Origin: Halostagnicola sp. A-GB9-2
Lineage (GTDB): Archaea; Halobacteriota; Halobacteria; Halobacteriales; Natrialbaceae
DNA length: 64,000 bases
Direction of reading: 5' to 3'
Assembly (NCBI RefSeq): GCF_030068615.1
Contig: NZ_JASJOC010000001.1
Coordinates: 998,925 to 1,062,924, forward strand
The notes beneath the pieces were generated by a model. The model was not told the DNA's origin and ran no database searches. It saw nothing but the letters and a program-made list of their open reading frames with translations. Shown in pieces: positions 1 to 7,882 of the stretch (positions are counted from its first letter, which is position 1; each line of letters begins with the position of its first letter). A program made the position numbers and the translations under genes.

Positions 1-1
1 C

Positions 2-868
2 GCGACAGTGGCGGTCGACGACGAAGTCTACGCCGCTCCGTTCGGCGGAGATATCAAACCCGGATTCTGGTATCGACCGTCGTTCTTCGACGAACACGGC
101 CTCGAGGAGCCGGACGATTACGACGCGTTCCTCGGTCTACTCGACGAAATAGACGGCATCGAGGGCGTTGAAGCGCCGCTTGCCTCGGGCAACGGCGACG
201 GCTGGCCCTTGAGCGACGTGGCGGAAGCGTTCATCCTCCGACAGGACGACGGGGCTCAGCTTCAACAGGACCTCATCGAGGGCGATGCCGAGTTCACTGA
301 CGACCGCGTCGTCACCGCCTTCGAGGAACTACAGGACCTCCTTCAACAGGGATACTTCAGCGAGGTACGGGACTTCGGCGTCCAGTACGAGTTCTTCTGG
401 GAGAACGAGACGCCGCTTTACTTCATGGGATCGTGGACGCCGGCGTTCGGCGCGATCGAGGACCCCGAGGACCTGGATTACTTCATGCTCCCCGGCTCTG
501 AGGCGATGGTGACGAGCATCAACTGGTTTACCGTTCCCACGTACGCGTCGAACATCGATGCGGCGAGAGAGGCCGTTGAAGCCACCATCTCGCCCGACGG
601 TCAACAGGTCTGGACCGAACGCGGGGGCTTCGTCCCCACGGCCCTCGATGTTCCGGATGACGCCTTCGACCTCGAGGTTATGCAGGAACTTTCGGAGGAA
701 ACGGACGAGGTCGAACTCGTGCCCGACTTGGATGACGCGTTAGGCGACCCGTTCCAGGCGGAGTTCTGGTCGCAACTGCTCGGACTCTGGGCGGAACCGG
801 ACCAGGACATCGAGCCGGTCGTGGAATCACTCAATGGCGTGTTACAGGAGACTGTCGGGGACCAATAG
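2..868 (+). CDS. ABC transporter substrate-binding protein, sugar type (5' end outside window)
   Basis: This is the C-terminal part, about 288 residues, of an extracellular solute-binding protein of the carbohydrate (MalE/UgpB-like) class. The frame is open from the first bases, so the signal peptide and N-lobe lie outside the window. Visible features fit the class: the early segment DDEVYAAPFGGDIKPGFWYR is the usual hinge region with aromatic ligand contacts, followed by a DDYDAFLGLLDEI-type helix and several Trp/Phe-rich stretches such as YFMGSWTPAFGAIED. It would deliver a sugar or polyol to a membrane permease. The permease and ATPase genes at 1.7-4.8 kb lie convergent to it on the other strand rather than in the same operon, so a shared transporter is inferred, not shown. 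The substrate is not predictable. Confidence 0.85.
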   Translation, partial: ATVAVDDEVYAAPFGGDIKPGFWYRPSFFDEHGLEEPDDYDAFLGLLDEIDGIEGVEAPLASGNGDGWPLSDVAEAFILRQDDGAQLQQDLIEGDAEFTDDRVVTAFEELQDLLQQGYFSEVRDFGVQYEFFWENETPLYFMGSWTPAFGAIEDPEDLDYFMLPGSEAMVTSINWFTVPTYASNIDAAREAVEATISPDGQQVWTERGGFVPTALDVPDDAFDLEVMQELSEETDEVELVPDLDDALGDPFQAEFWSQLLGLWAEPDQDIEPVVESLNGVLQETVGDQ

Positions 869-872
869 TAAC

Positions 873-1223
873 GTGGCTGCAGTTAGCGACGATGATGACG
901 GCGACGGAAGTGGTGGCCTCGGTAGCGACGACGCTGGAAACGGCGGCGACAGCGACGGCGTGCTTGAGTCAGTCATCGTCGTCGGTCAGGAGATGCAACG
1001 AAGTAGTGCCAACGCCGTCGCCGTTGACGTTCTGTACGTATTCACAACGGCGTTTTTCGCCACGCTCGCGATCCGGGGGTTCTGGCCGGCGCTCATCGCC
1101 GCACTCCCCATCGCAGTCCTGCTGTCGTTCGCCTGGATGTCATCGCGGCTGTTCTTTCTCGCAAACGTGCTCGTGATCGTCGTGACCATTGGCGCGACAC
1201 GAGCAGGGTATGTGCCGTTGTAA
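873..1223 (+). CDS. Small hypothetical membrane protein downstream of the binding protein
   Basis: This 116-residue protein starts with a Ser/Asp/Gly-rich, probably disordered stretch (about residues 5-30). Three hydrophobic segments follow, near residues 52-67, 69-88 and 91-108, joined by short loops. I do not recognise the family. The GTG at 873 lies four bases after the stop of the binding protein, which suggests translational coupling; an in-frame ATG at 834, inside the upstream gene, is the alternative start. Close coupling to a solute-binding protein suggests an accessory membrane role, but nothing in the sequence shows what it is. Confidence 0.55.
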   Translation: MAAVSDDDDGDGSGGLGSDDAGNGGDSDGVLESVIVVGQEMQRSSANAVAVDVLYVFTTAFFATLAIRGFWPALIAALPIAVLLSFAWMSSRLFFLANVLVIVVTIGATRAGYVPL

Positions 1224-1724
1224 TAGTCGATTGTAACACGGTTTTAGTATTCAGCATTCGCCGTGCGATCCACGTTCAGTACAGGACAAGGACTTACCGC
1301 TAGCACCCGCGAGCGAACGGAGTGAGCGAGCGGGCCAAGGAACCCTCGAATCCGCGCCAACGGCGCGAATGAGGGGGTGACGTGGTTCGAAAGACGCGAG
1401 CGTCTTTCGTCATCAACGAGACGGCAAACCGTCTCGAACGACCGTGCTTTTCATCGAAGCTAAGCGGAATCGAAGATTCCGCGAGGTCGTCGGCGCAGGG
1501 CGCCGACTGCAAGCGATTCCGAAGGAATCGCCCAGTCCAAAAGAGCGCGAGCGCTCTTTTGAAGATTTTGCCGTGGGAGCGACTCCGTCGCACCCGCAGA
1601 GCAAAAGTTCGGTTCGCATCCATAGGTACCGAATTGCGAGGGTCAGCTTCAGGCTCATTCTGAGCGCAGATAACGGTATTATCGACAGGTAGCGGTGAAT
1701 TGCGGTTCGAAGCCAAAAAAGGGA
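1224..1724. other. Convergent intergenic region, mostly a stem-loop array
   Basis: This 500-base gap between convergent genes has no credible gene. Open frames across it have non-haloarchaeal composition and run over the palindromes. About 1306-1595 is packed with short inverted repeats, listed separately. The flanks (1224-1300 and 1600-1724) are unremarkable. Confidence 0.7.
1306..1595. repeat. Array of consecutive short perfect stem-loops
   Basis: Hairpins follow one another, each with a different 5-10 bp perfect stem and a 3-4 base loop. The arms are 1353-1358/1362-1367 (loop AAC), 1388-1396/1401-1409 (CGAG), 1417-1424/1429-1436 (CAAA), 1464-1471/1475-1482 (GAA), 1489-1496/1500-1507 (AGG), 1513-1520/1524-1531 (GAA), 1538-1547/1552-1561 (CGAG) and 1579-1583/1587-1591 (TCC). 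The last extends past an A/A mismatch into GGG/CCC. A further 5-bp pair, CCCGC/GCGGG, encloses 1306-1334. Stems differ from one another while loops recur, so these are not copies of one repeat. On either strand the transcript would be a string of hairpins. It sits between two convergent operons, where it could act in termination or mRNA end protection. Confidence 0.8.
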
Positions 1725-2702
1725 TCAATCCGCGACGGCAGCGACCATTCCGCGCTTGTAGTACCGCTCGAGCAAGAGGAATAGAATCACCGGCACGGCC
1801 ATCGTCATGATCGATCCGGCGGCGATGATACCCCACTCGACTTGGACGCGTCCGCGCATCAACGGAAGCGCCTGTGGCGCGAGGTAGAGTTCGGGCGAGC
1901 GCATGAACACCAGCGGGAAGAAAAAGGCGTTCCAGACCCAGGTGAACTGGATGACCGCCACCGAAACGAGCGCGGGCGTCGAGAGCGGGAGAATAATCGT
2001 CCTGAAGATCTGGTATCGCGAGGCCCCGTCGATGCGTGCGGCCTCCTCGAGTTCTTTTGGGATGCCGAGCAGGTAGTTTCGCAAGAACAGCACGACCCAC
2101 CCGAGCCCCCAACCGATGTGGATCAGTATCAACCCCATGTACGTGTCGAACAGACCGAACCGCTGGAGGGCGTTGTAATTGCCCATCGCGACGAGCTCCG
2201 GTGGTGCAGCCATGATTAGCAGTATCAGGAAAAACAGCGTCGTCTTCAGCGGGAATTCGAATCGAGCAAAGGGATACGCCGCCATCACCCCGAGTAACAT
2301 TACGACCAGCACAGCCGGGATCGTCACGATGAACGTGTTGCGAAGCGCCACACTCATCGGCGCAGTGGAGTGATTCCACGCCTGATAATAGTTCTCGAAC
2401 GTGATCGTCATTCCTTCGATATGCCACCAGCCGCCGATAATCTCCGAGAGCGGGCGGATCGACGCCATGAACAGCCCGATGAAGGGGACGATCCAGAGGA
2501 GAGCGATGGTGATCGCGACGACATACTTGAGCCCTCGACGCTTCGACGGAACGACGTTGGCGATCCGCTCTTGCCACGTGAGGTCGGCCGTTGGTGCCGT
2601 TTCCGGTATCTCCTCGACCGACAGGTACCGTCCGCCGTCGGATTTCGCTTCGGTGCCCGCGTCACGATCGGTCCGGGAATCGGGTGCGTTGTCTTCAACC
2701 AT
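1725..2702 (-). CDS. Carbohydrate ABC transporter permease, MalG/UgpE-like
   Basis: This 325-residue inner-membrane permease is the second membrane subunit of a sugar-type ABC importer. It has an acidic N-terminal tail of about 55 residues, then six hydrophobic segments. The cytoplasmic coupling (EAA) loop reads EEAARIDGASRYQIFRTIIL, followed by PLSTPALV, which is the contact point with the ATPase. The length is somewhat above the usual 280 because of the tail. It is the last gene of a three-gene operon, ATPase (3695-4831), first permease (2709-3668) and this gene, with only 6 bases after the preceding stop. Family and role are clear; the sugar transported is not. Confidence 0.93.
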   Translation of the reverse strand: MVEDNAPDSRTDRDAGTEAKSDGGRYLSVEEIPETAPTADLTWQERIANVVPSKRRGLKYVVAITIALLWIVPFIGLFMASIRPLSEIIGGWWHIEGMTITFENYYQAWNHSTAPMSVALRNTFIVTIPAVLVVMLLGVMAAYPFARFEFPLKTTLFFLILLIMAAPPELVAMGNYNALQRFGLFDTYMGLILIHIGWGLGWVVLFLRNYLLGIPKELEEAARIDGASRYQIFRTIILPLSTPALVSVAVIQFTWVWNAFFFPLVFMRSPELYLAPQALPLMRGRVQVEWGIIAAGSIMTMAVPVILFLLLERYYKRGMVAAVAD

Positions 2703-2708
2703 GTGTGA

Positions 2709-3668
2709 TCAGTTCATTCGAGCGATGTACAGCGCGAGCGGGGCGACGATGAACAGTTGAATTAGCGCTACCACCATCGCCATCCCGTAGTCGATCTCCG
2801 GCCGGAATGCGGCCCGATACACCTCGATACCCAGCACCGAGTAGGCGTGATTCGGCCCGCCTGCGGCGCCTCCGGCGGCGTAGACGATATCGAACATTCG
2901 CATCACCCAGATGATCCCCATAATGACGACCACGGCGGTCACCGGCTTGACCAGCGGCCAAATGATGTCCCAGAACCGTCGCCATGGGCCGGCACCGTCG
3001 ACTTTGGCCGACTCGATCAGGGACGGATCGATAGCAGAAAGCGCCGAACTGTACAACAACATGCTGAATCCGGTATGGACCCAGATTCCGCCCGCGATGA
3101 GTGCGTAGATCGCCACCTGCGGCGACTGCGTCCAGTTGCGGACCCACTGCCCCTGATCGAGCACCCGGAGCAACTCGTTGAAGATCCCGGCCTGGGGATC
3201 GTAGATGAACATGAGGACCAGCCCGATGACTATCGGGGGGACAGTAAAGCCCGCGAAAACCATCGAGCGGAGGATTCGGCGCCCTTTCAAATCGGCGAAC
3301 AGCAATGCCAGTGCGAGACCGAAGAACGTACTCGCAGGCACGTGAACGACGACCCAGAGGAGATTGTGGGTGAGCGCGCCCATCGGGTACTGAAACTCCC
3401 GTATGTTAGACCAGTGGATAATGAGCGGATCGGTGAGCGACCGGATCCAGTTGTCCAGCCCGACGAAGTCCTGCATCGTGAAGGTATCCCAGGCGTAGAA
3501 ACTCCCGATCGCTGAGTAGACGATCGGGCCGACGGAGAAGATCATGAAGAGAGTCAACCCAGGAACGAGAAACACCGCGATAGCAATCGCCTTCTCGCGG
3601 TCGACATTCAGGTCCTCGCCCAGCTTGTGATCGCCAGTGAAGCCATCGATGTGATCTCGTAAGCTCAT
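2709..3668 (-). CDS. Carbohydrate ABC transporter permease, MalF/UgpA-like
   Basis: This 319-residue membrane subunit pairs with the downstream permease. A hydrophilic N-terminus of about 30 residues precedes six membrane segments, the first being AVFLVPGLTLFMIFSVGPIV. The EAA coupling loop is LIESAKVDGAGPWRRFWDII followed by WPLVKP, near residues 210-240. It starts 26 bases after the stop of the ATPase gene, consistent with one transcript. Sugar permeases of this subfamily transport oligosaccharides, glycerol phosphate or similar polyols, and the sequence does not discriminate. The matching binding protein may be the convergent gene ending at 868. Confidence 0.93.
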   Translation of the reverse strand: MSLRDHIDGFTGDHKLGEDLNVDREKAIAIAVFLVPGLTLFMIFSVGPIVYSAIGSFYAWDTFTMQDFVGLDNWIRSLTDPLIIHWSNIREFQYPMGALTHNLLWVVVHVPASTFFGLALALLFADLKGRRILRSMVFAGFTVPPIVIGLVLMFIYDPQAGIFNELLRVLDQGQWVRNWTQSPQVAIYALIAGGIWVHTGFSMLLYSSALSAIDPSLIESAKVDGAGPWRRFWDIIWPLVKPVTAVVVIMGIIWVMRMFDIVYAAGGAAGGPNHAYSVLGIEVYRAAFRPEIDYGMAMVVALIQLFIVAPLALYIARMN

Positions 3669-3694
3669 GAGTCTGTGACTTCTGACCTCTTGGT

Positions 3695-4831
3695 TCAGCC
3701 CACCAACTCGCCGTTGTCGTCGTACAGGTAGGCGTCGTCGTCGTCGAACGTCAGGTAGACTCGCTCATCCGTCGAGACGGTCCACTCCGACACCTTTGCG
3801 TTCACGATTTGGTCGTTAACGGAAATGTTGACGAGGATGTATTCGCCCATCGGTTCGATAGTGTCTACCGTCCCTTCGATCACGTTCCCCGACGACGGTT
3901 GCGTAGCCGAAAGGGCCAGATCCTCCGGTCGAATGCCAACTGCGACATCGCCCTGGGCGCTGTTCGCCAACACGCTGGCCGCACTCGCGTCGTCCTGATT
4001 AGCCGTTTCCACAACCGCTTCATCGGCATCCATCACGCCGTCTAGTTCGACGGTACCTGCTTCGCCAAGGTCGATCGATCCGTTGTGGCGGGTCCCCTGG
4101 AACAGGTTCATCGGCGGCGACCCGATAAACCGGGCAACCCACGCCGTTCGGGGTCGTTTGTATAGCTCCTGAGGCGGTGCAATCTGCTGAATCGTTCCCT
4201 GATTCATGACCACGACCGTGTCGGCCATGCTCATCGCCTCCTCCTGATTGTGGGTCACATAGATCGTCGTGATGTCGAGTTCGTTCTGGAGACGCTTCAA
4301 CTCGATACGCATCTCCTGGCGGAGCTTGGCGTCTAAGTTCGACAGCGGCTCGTCTAAGAGAAATACCGACGGCTCCCTGACGATAGCGCGCGCGAGCGCC
4401 ACCCGTTGTCGCTGCCCACCGCTCAACGCCCCCGGTTTCTTGTCGACCTGATCTTCGATGTGAAGTAGCTCCGTGATCTCCTCGACCTTCCGATCCCGAT
4501 CGTCGGGCGGTATCCCGCGGACTTTCAACGGATAACCGATGTTTTCTGCGACCGTCAAGTGTGGGTACAGTGCGTAATTCTGGAAGACCATCGCGACGTT
4601 TCGGTCGCTGGGTGACCGGCTGTTGACCCGCTCGTCACCGAAGTATATCGCGCCATCCGACGGCTGCTCGAGCCCCGCGATGAGTCGAAGCGCCGTCGTC
4701 TTGCCACAGCCCGAGGGCCCCAACATGACGAGGAACTCGCCGTCGGCAACGTCGAGGTTGAGACGATAGTTCGCGACGGTGTTTCCCCCATCGAAGTACT
4801 TGCTAACATCCTTCATGGAAACAGATGTCAT
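3695..4831 (-). CDS. Sugar ABC transporter ATP-binding protein, MalK/UgpC-like
   Basis: This 378-residue cytoplasmic ATPase energises the two adjacent permeases. It has a Walker A motif GPSGCGKTT near residues 39-47, the signature LSGGQRQRVALARA, Walker B VFLLDEPLSNLD and the switch histidine in YVTHNQEEAMS. A C-terminal extension from about residue 240 forms the regulatory TOBE domains typical of MalK-type proteins, here with an acidic insert. The start is set at the ATG at 4831 (MTSVSMKDVSKYF), because the frame upstream of it lacks family sequence. It is the first gene of the operon; its promoter should lie in 4832-4925, but no convincing TATA box at the right spacing was found. Confidence 0.94.
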   Translation of the reverse strand: MTSVSMKDVSKYFDGGNTVANYRLNLDVADGEFLVMLGPSGCGKTTALRLIAGLEQPSDGAIYFGDERVNSRSPSDRNVAMVFQNYALYPHLTVAENIGYPLKVRGIPPDDRDRKVEEITELLHIEDQVDKKPGALSGGQRQRVALARAIVREPSVFLLDEPLSNLDAKLRQEMRIELKRLQNELDITTIYVTHNQEEAMSMADTVVVMNQGTIQQIAPPQELYKRPRTAWVARFIGSPPMNLFQGTRHNGSIDLGEAGTVELDGVMDADEAVVETANQDDASAASVLANSAQGDVAVGIRPEDLALSATQPSSGNVIEGTVDTIEPMGEYILVNISVNDQIVNAKVSEWTVSTDERVYLTFDDDDAYLYDDNGELVG

Positions 4832-5484
4832 GCAGTGCGAAATGACGTCGAATGACCCCATCAAACCCGCCCATACCGCCAGATTAGTTGATATGAATTT
4901 CGTTCCTGGGTCGAATTAAAGAGAGATCGGTTTCGCTTCACCAATCCGAAGTCGAAACGACGCCGTTCTCCGACCGCGTCGTCGACTAGTGGCAGAGAAC
5001 TCGAGACGATTCGAAGCGTAGAGCGGGCTCCGAAACACCATAGAATACACTGCGACCCGAATAATCGTGAGGACATCCACCTCGGATCGTGTCGCTTTGA
5101 CTTCTCTCGTTATTCATCTCTCAATACCTACCCCGGCGCGATACTCTATCCCGGCGAAGAGGTGCCTGTCAGAAACGAGGGGCGTGAAACGCTCGAGTGC
5201 GGCTCGAGCGAAACTGTTACCAGCGTTTCCGGAATTCGAACGTTCCATCCGTTTCGTTGAACTGAACGGCAACGGTTTGGTTTTCACTCGAGCGGAGCAG
5301 GGTTTCGGCGAAAGTCGCGTCGAATCGGGATGTCGACACGTGGGAATGCATACGTGCGGCTCGCGGATTTCGCAAAAAGTATGCCGCCTCCCGGATTTGA
5401 ACCACGGTCGGAGCAAAGCTCCTCCCTGATTCAAATCCGCTCGGATCGCATTCTCACCGCTCACGAATTGTTCGCGGTGAGAAA
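4832..5484. other. Intergenic region upstream of the sugar ABC operon, ending in a tRNA-Phe shadow
   Basis: About 650 bases lie between the ABC operon and tRNA-Phe. 4832-5380 contains no credible gene; the open frames present are not haloarchaeal-like. It presumably contains the operon promoter and any sugar operator. 5381-5483 belongs to the tRNA-associated duplication described separately. Confidence 0.6.
5381..5483 (-). repeat. tRNA-Phe downstream element: hairpin, shared module and duplicated tRNA 3' end
   Basis: Read in the direction of the tRNA, the 3' end is followed by a hairpin with a perfect 10-bp stem (arms 5474-5483 and 5451-5460). Next comes a degenerate T-arm-like segment with a small GGAG/CTCC hairpin (about 5404-5440), and then an exact 23-base copy of the tRNA 3' region (5381-5403 matches 5484-5506). 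The copies are 103 bases apart. Direct copies of a tRNA 3' end are normally attachment-site footprints, but only about 80 bases lie between them. The same arrangement occurs at tRNA-Met. Confidence 0.85.
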
Positions 5485-5558
5485 TGCCGCCTCCCGGATT
5501 TGAACCGGGGACAGCTCGATCTTCAGTCGAGTGCTCTCCCAGTCTGAGCTAAGGCGGC
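5485..5558 (-). tRNA. tRNA-Phe (GAA)
   Basis: The 74-nt gene folds as a normal cloverleaf. The acceptor strand GCCGCCT pairs with AGGCGGC, and A is the discriminator. The D-arm contains TAGCTCAGACTGGGAGAGCA, the anticodon stem CTCGA encloses loop CTGAAGA with anticodon GAA, and the T-arm is CCCGGTTCAAATCCGGG. No intron and no encoded CCA. A T-rich segment around 5582-5590 lies about 27 bases upstream and may be its TATA box. Confidence 0.96.
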
Positions 5559-5766
5559 TCGACTCACACTCCGTTGATGGTACAAAAAAGGATTTCGAAT
5601 GCTACCCGCCATGTTACGGACCAGCATTCACATCCATCGAGTGGTATTCCACTCCGACATTAGCCATTGATTGAACATCCTCGAATTCCGGTCAATCAAG
5701 TCGCCGTCTGTCGGATTTTTAGATATTCAAGACACCCTTTTCCGGACTGGGTGGTAATATCTTGTT

Positions 5767-6213
5767 ATGGAGGGGCTTACCACGAACCAGGAAGACACCA
5801 ACCTGTCCGCAGACACCATACTGGAGCTGTTGGCAAATCGCCGACGGCGATATCTTCTCTACGCACTCCGTGGACAGGAAGACCCCATCGAACTCTCCAA
5901 ACTCGCCGAACAGGTCGCCGGTTGGGAACACAACCTCCCACCGGACGAAGTCGCGAAAAACCAGTACAAGAGCGTCTACGTCTCGTCCGTGCAGTGCCAC
6001 GTTCCGAAACTCGATGACTCAGGCGTCGTCGACCACGACGAGAGCAACCACACGGTCGTCCTCGACGACAACTTCGAGTACCTCGAGCCGTACCTTCGAC
6101 TCGTGGTCAAAGACGAACCCGAAAACTCGACCCTCAACGCGGCGCTTCAGGCTGAAACCGGAGACGGACTTATTACCCAGATTCGAGAGAACGTCGCCAA
6201 GCTCAAGCACTGA
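5767..6213 (+). CDS. DUF7344 family protein, predicted winged-helix regulator
   Basis: This 148-residue protein carries the haloarchaeal DUF7344 pattern: an N-terminal helix ILELLANRRRRYLLYALR, a second helix ELSKLAEQVAGWE, and a recognition-like segment KSVYVSSVQCHVPKLDDSG before a beta-wing VVDHDESNHTVVL. The family is predicted to bind DNA as a MarR/ArsR-like winged helix, and haloarchaea carry many paralogs. It stands alone between two tRNA genes in a region of decayed coding sequence, so it may be a leftover of a mobile element. Its target is unknown. Confidence 0.8.
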   Translation: MEGLTTNQEDTNLSADTILELLANRRRRYLLYALRGQEDPIELSKLAEQVAGWEHNLPPDEVAKNQYKSVYVSSVQCHVPKLDDSGVVDHDESNHTVVLDDNFEYLEPYLRLVVKDEPENSTLNAALQAETGDGLITQIRENVAKLKH

Positions 6214-6244
6214 CTACTCACGCTACGGTCACGCTACATGTCTT

Positions 6245-6445
6245 TTATTTTATCATATTTGTCGCGCCATTCGCCGGAATTTGCAGATCCACCGGCCGCA
6301 AACTCCAGAGCGCTCCATCTTCAAACCTGAACTCGAACAGTTGCCACATCGAGCCCCTCCAACTGACGACGTTTTCGAGTTCGTCGGTATCCAATCCCTG
6401 CTCGAGACGACGTTGGATCGCGACCAGAGACGGCCCGTTCGGTGA
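6245..6445 (-). pseudogene. Short coding remnant, family not recognised
   Basis: A 66-codon open frame on the minus strand lies between an in-frame TGA and a TAA and has no ATG or GTG at its start. The translation looks like real haloarchaeal protein, for example QRRLEQGLDTDELENVVSW and FEFRFEDGALWSLRPVDL, unlike the other frames. I do not recognise the family. It is probably the C-terminal end of a lost gene. Confidence 0.4.
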
Positions 6446-6735
6446 TCAAGCGCACGCTCAGCGACGCCGTGTGTGCCCGATCCTGGCGTATTTTCTTGGA
6501 AGGGTAGTGTCGTATAACTGATTTTATCAACCATGGAGAGAATAGACATTCTTGAATATTTTATACAGGGAGTAAATAACAGCAAGGTTGATTAGAATAA
6601 TCCCTACAAATATCAGCAATTCGACTCCTATGAACGCTTGGAATGCCATGATCATAATGTTACCTCAGTATCACATAAGCGGTTCTAATTGTTCTTGATT
6701 ATCCTGAACACAGTGTCCAGCGCCGTTTATTCACT

Positions 6736-6996
6736 CTATATAGAACGCATAGTTAGGTTACTTTTCCGACCATTGGTCTTTATCAAAGCCTCAGCAGTCG
6801 GTTGGATAGGGGTAACGAGCCTCTCTTGGAGAATCGATCGTTGCTTATGGATTTTCTGAGCATCTTCGATCAGACGCTCTAGCAGTGGTGGCGGTGAGTA
6901 GCCAAGATGCTCTCCCAGTTCGCGGAGGATAAGCTGGGCGTACGACCGGAAGGTCTGTTCCGTCCCAAAGCCGTCTAGAGGTCGCCTCTGGTAGCC
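6736..6996 (-). pseudogene. Coding remnant near tRNA-Val, family not recognised
   Basis: An 86-codon open frame lies between TGA and TAG on the minus strand with no obvious start codon. It reads like protein in its central part (FRSYAQLILRELGEHLGYS then PPPLLERLIEDAQKIHKQR), with amphipathic helices, while the other frames are broken. It lies in A+T-rich DNA just downstream of tRNA-Val. It is most likely the tail of a gene lost with a mobile element; no function can be given. Confidence 0.4.
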
Positions 6997-7034
6997 TCAA
7001 CTGATACCTCCATTGTGATGGCTGTATTCGATGA

Positions 7035-7155
7035 GGACTCAAGCGGGTTCGAACAACGCGAAGACGATCGCTCACTTCGTTCGCGATACGACTTCTCTCG
7101 TTCGAACCCGCCGCTCGCATACATTTCTGTGACTCACTATCGTTCGTCCCAGAAA
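7035..7155 (-). repeat. tRNA-Val downstream element: hairpin, T-arm-like segment and degenerate tRNA 3' copy
   Basis: Read in the tRNA direction, a hairpin starts at the tRNA 3' end, with arms ATTTCTG (7150-7156) and CAGAAAT (7123-7129). A T-arm-like segment with GGGTTCGAAC follows (about 7099-7115), then a 17-mer GCGAACGAAGTGAGCGA (7068-7084). A degenerate copy of the tRNA 3' end lies at 7035-7057, with 12 exact bases GTTCGAACCCGC. The offset between tRNA and copy is 122 bases. The layout parallels the tRNA-Phe and tRNA-Met elements but the sequence is more diverged. Confidence 0.65.
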
Positions 7156-7229
7156 TGGGCTCGGGCGGGTTCGAACCACCGACCTCGGCCTTGTAAAGGC
7201 CGCGTCATAACCAGCTAGACCACGAGCCC
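7156..7229 (-). tRNA. tRNA-Val (UAC)
   Basis: A 74-nt cloverleaf: acceptor GGGCTCG pairs with CGAGCCC, discriminator A. The anticodon stem CGGCC/GGCCG encloses loop TTTACAA, giving anticodon TAC, and the T-arm is GGTGGTTCGAACCCGCC. No intron and no encoded CCA. A possible TATA-like stretch lies near 7250-7258 at about -25. Confidence 0.95.
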
Positions 7230-7291
7230 GTACGTACTCGAAACCGGTCCGTGCGAATAACCTTTACTTTCTCGTCGCGCAAAGAACAGTG

Positions 7292-7783
7292 ATGGATACG
7301 GATCGTGCGTCGCGACTCCTTCTGGTGGTCGCACTCGCACTCGTCGTCGCCTTCGTCCTCGTTCAGGTCGGAATCCTCGCCGTTCCCTGGGCGAGCGATC
7401 ACGCGACAGTGACGATCACCGACGGCGACGGCGAGCCTCGAGCGACCGTCGACGCCGAAGTTGCAGACACCTGGGAGGAGCGCTACACCGGACTCAGCGA
7501 CCACGATTCGCTCGAGGGCGACGAGGGCATGTTGTTCGTCCACGAACGCGAGAGCGAGCAGACCTATGTGATGCGAGAGATGGATTTCGATATCGACATT
7601 ATCTTCGTCGACGGCGACGGCGCGGTTACGACGATCCACGAGGCGCGAGCGCCGGAAGCCGACGAGGACGGCGAAGACCTCGAGTACTCGGGCCAGGCAC
7701 GGTGGGTTCTCGAGGTTCGGGGCGGCTACACCGACGAACGCGGAATCGGTGTCGGCGACGAGATCGACATCGAATACGAATGA
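7292..7783 (+). CDS. DUF192 family protein, membrane-anchored
   Basis: This 163-residue protein has one N-terminal membrane segment (about residues 8-30) followed by a DUF192 domain, a small beta-barrel fold found in exported or membrane-anchored proteins of unknown biochemical role. Family landmarks are visible: an early VTITDGDGEPRATVDAEVAD strand, the GLS motif in ERYTGLSDHDSL, the EGMLFVHE strand and MDFDIDIIFVDGDG. The ATG at 7292 is preferred over the GTG one codon earlier. It is monocistronic, between tRNA-Val and the ABC exporter. Confidence 0.88.
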   Translation: MDTDRASRLLLVVALALVVAFVLVQVGILAVPWASDHATVTITDGDGEPRATVDAEVADTWEERYTGLSDHDSLEGDEGMLFVHERESEQTYVMREMDFDIDIIFVDGDGAVTTIHEARAPEADEDGEDLEYSGQARWVLEVRGGYTDERGIGVGDEIDIEYE

Positions 7784-7882
7784 TCTCGAGTCCCTGTGAG
7801 TCCGGATGCTCGGAGCGTTTCACCAACTGGTGTTTCGATTCGTAGGTAACGCTTATTGCCGCCGGTCCATTCAGCGGATTCA

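Larger units (their letters stand above)
6214..7034. other. Low-G+C accessory region between tRNA genes with gene debris
   Basis: About 820 bases without an intact gene. It holds two minus-strand coding remnants (6245-6445 and 6736-6996) and a conspicuously A+T-rich stretch around 6540-6800. The position next to tRNA-Val suggests the scar of a former insertion. Confidence 0.6.

Noticed and set aside
1306..1595. CRISPR array in place of the stem-loop array
   Set aside because: There is no common repeat: each palindrome has a different stem, and no spacers of uniform length.
1300..2577. Long minus-strand frame of 425 codons overlapping the MalG-like permease
   Set aside because: Arg/Pro/His-rich translation without domains; it is a shadow of the permease, and its 3' part runs through the stem-loop array.
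5067..5464. Frames over the tRNA-Phe downstream region, both strands
   Set aside because: They run through the duplicated tRNA sequence; translation is not protein-like.
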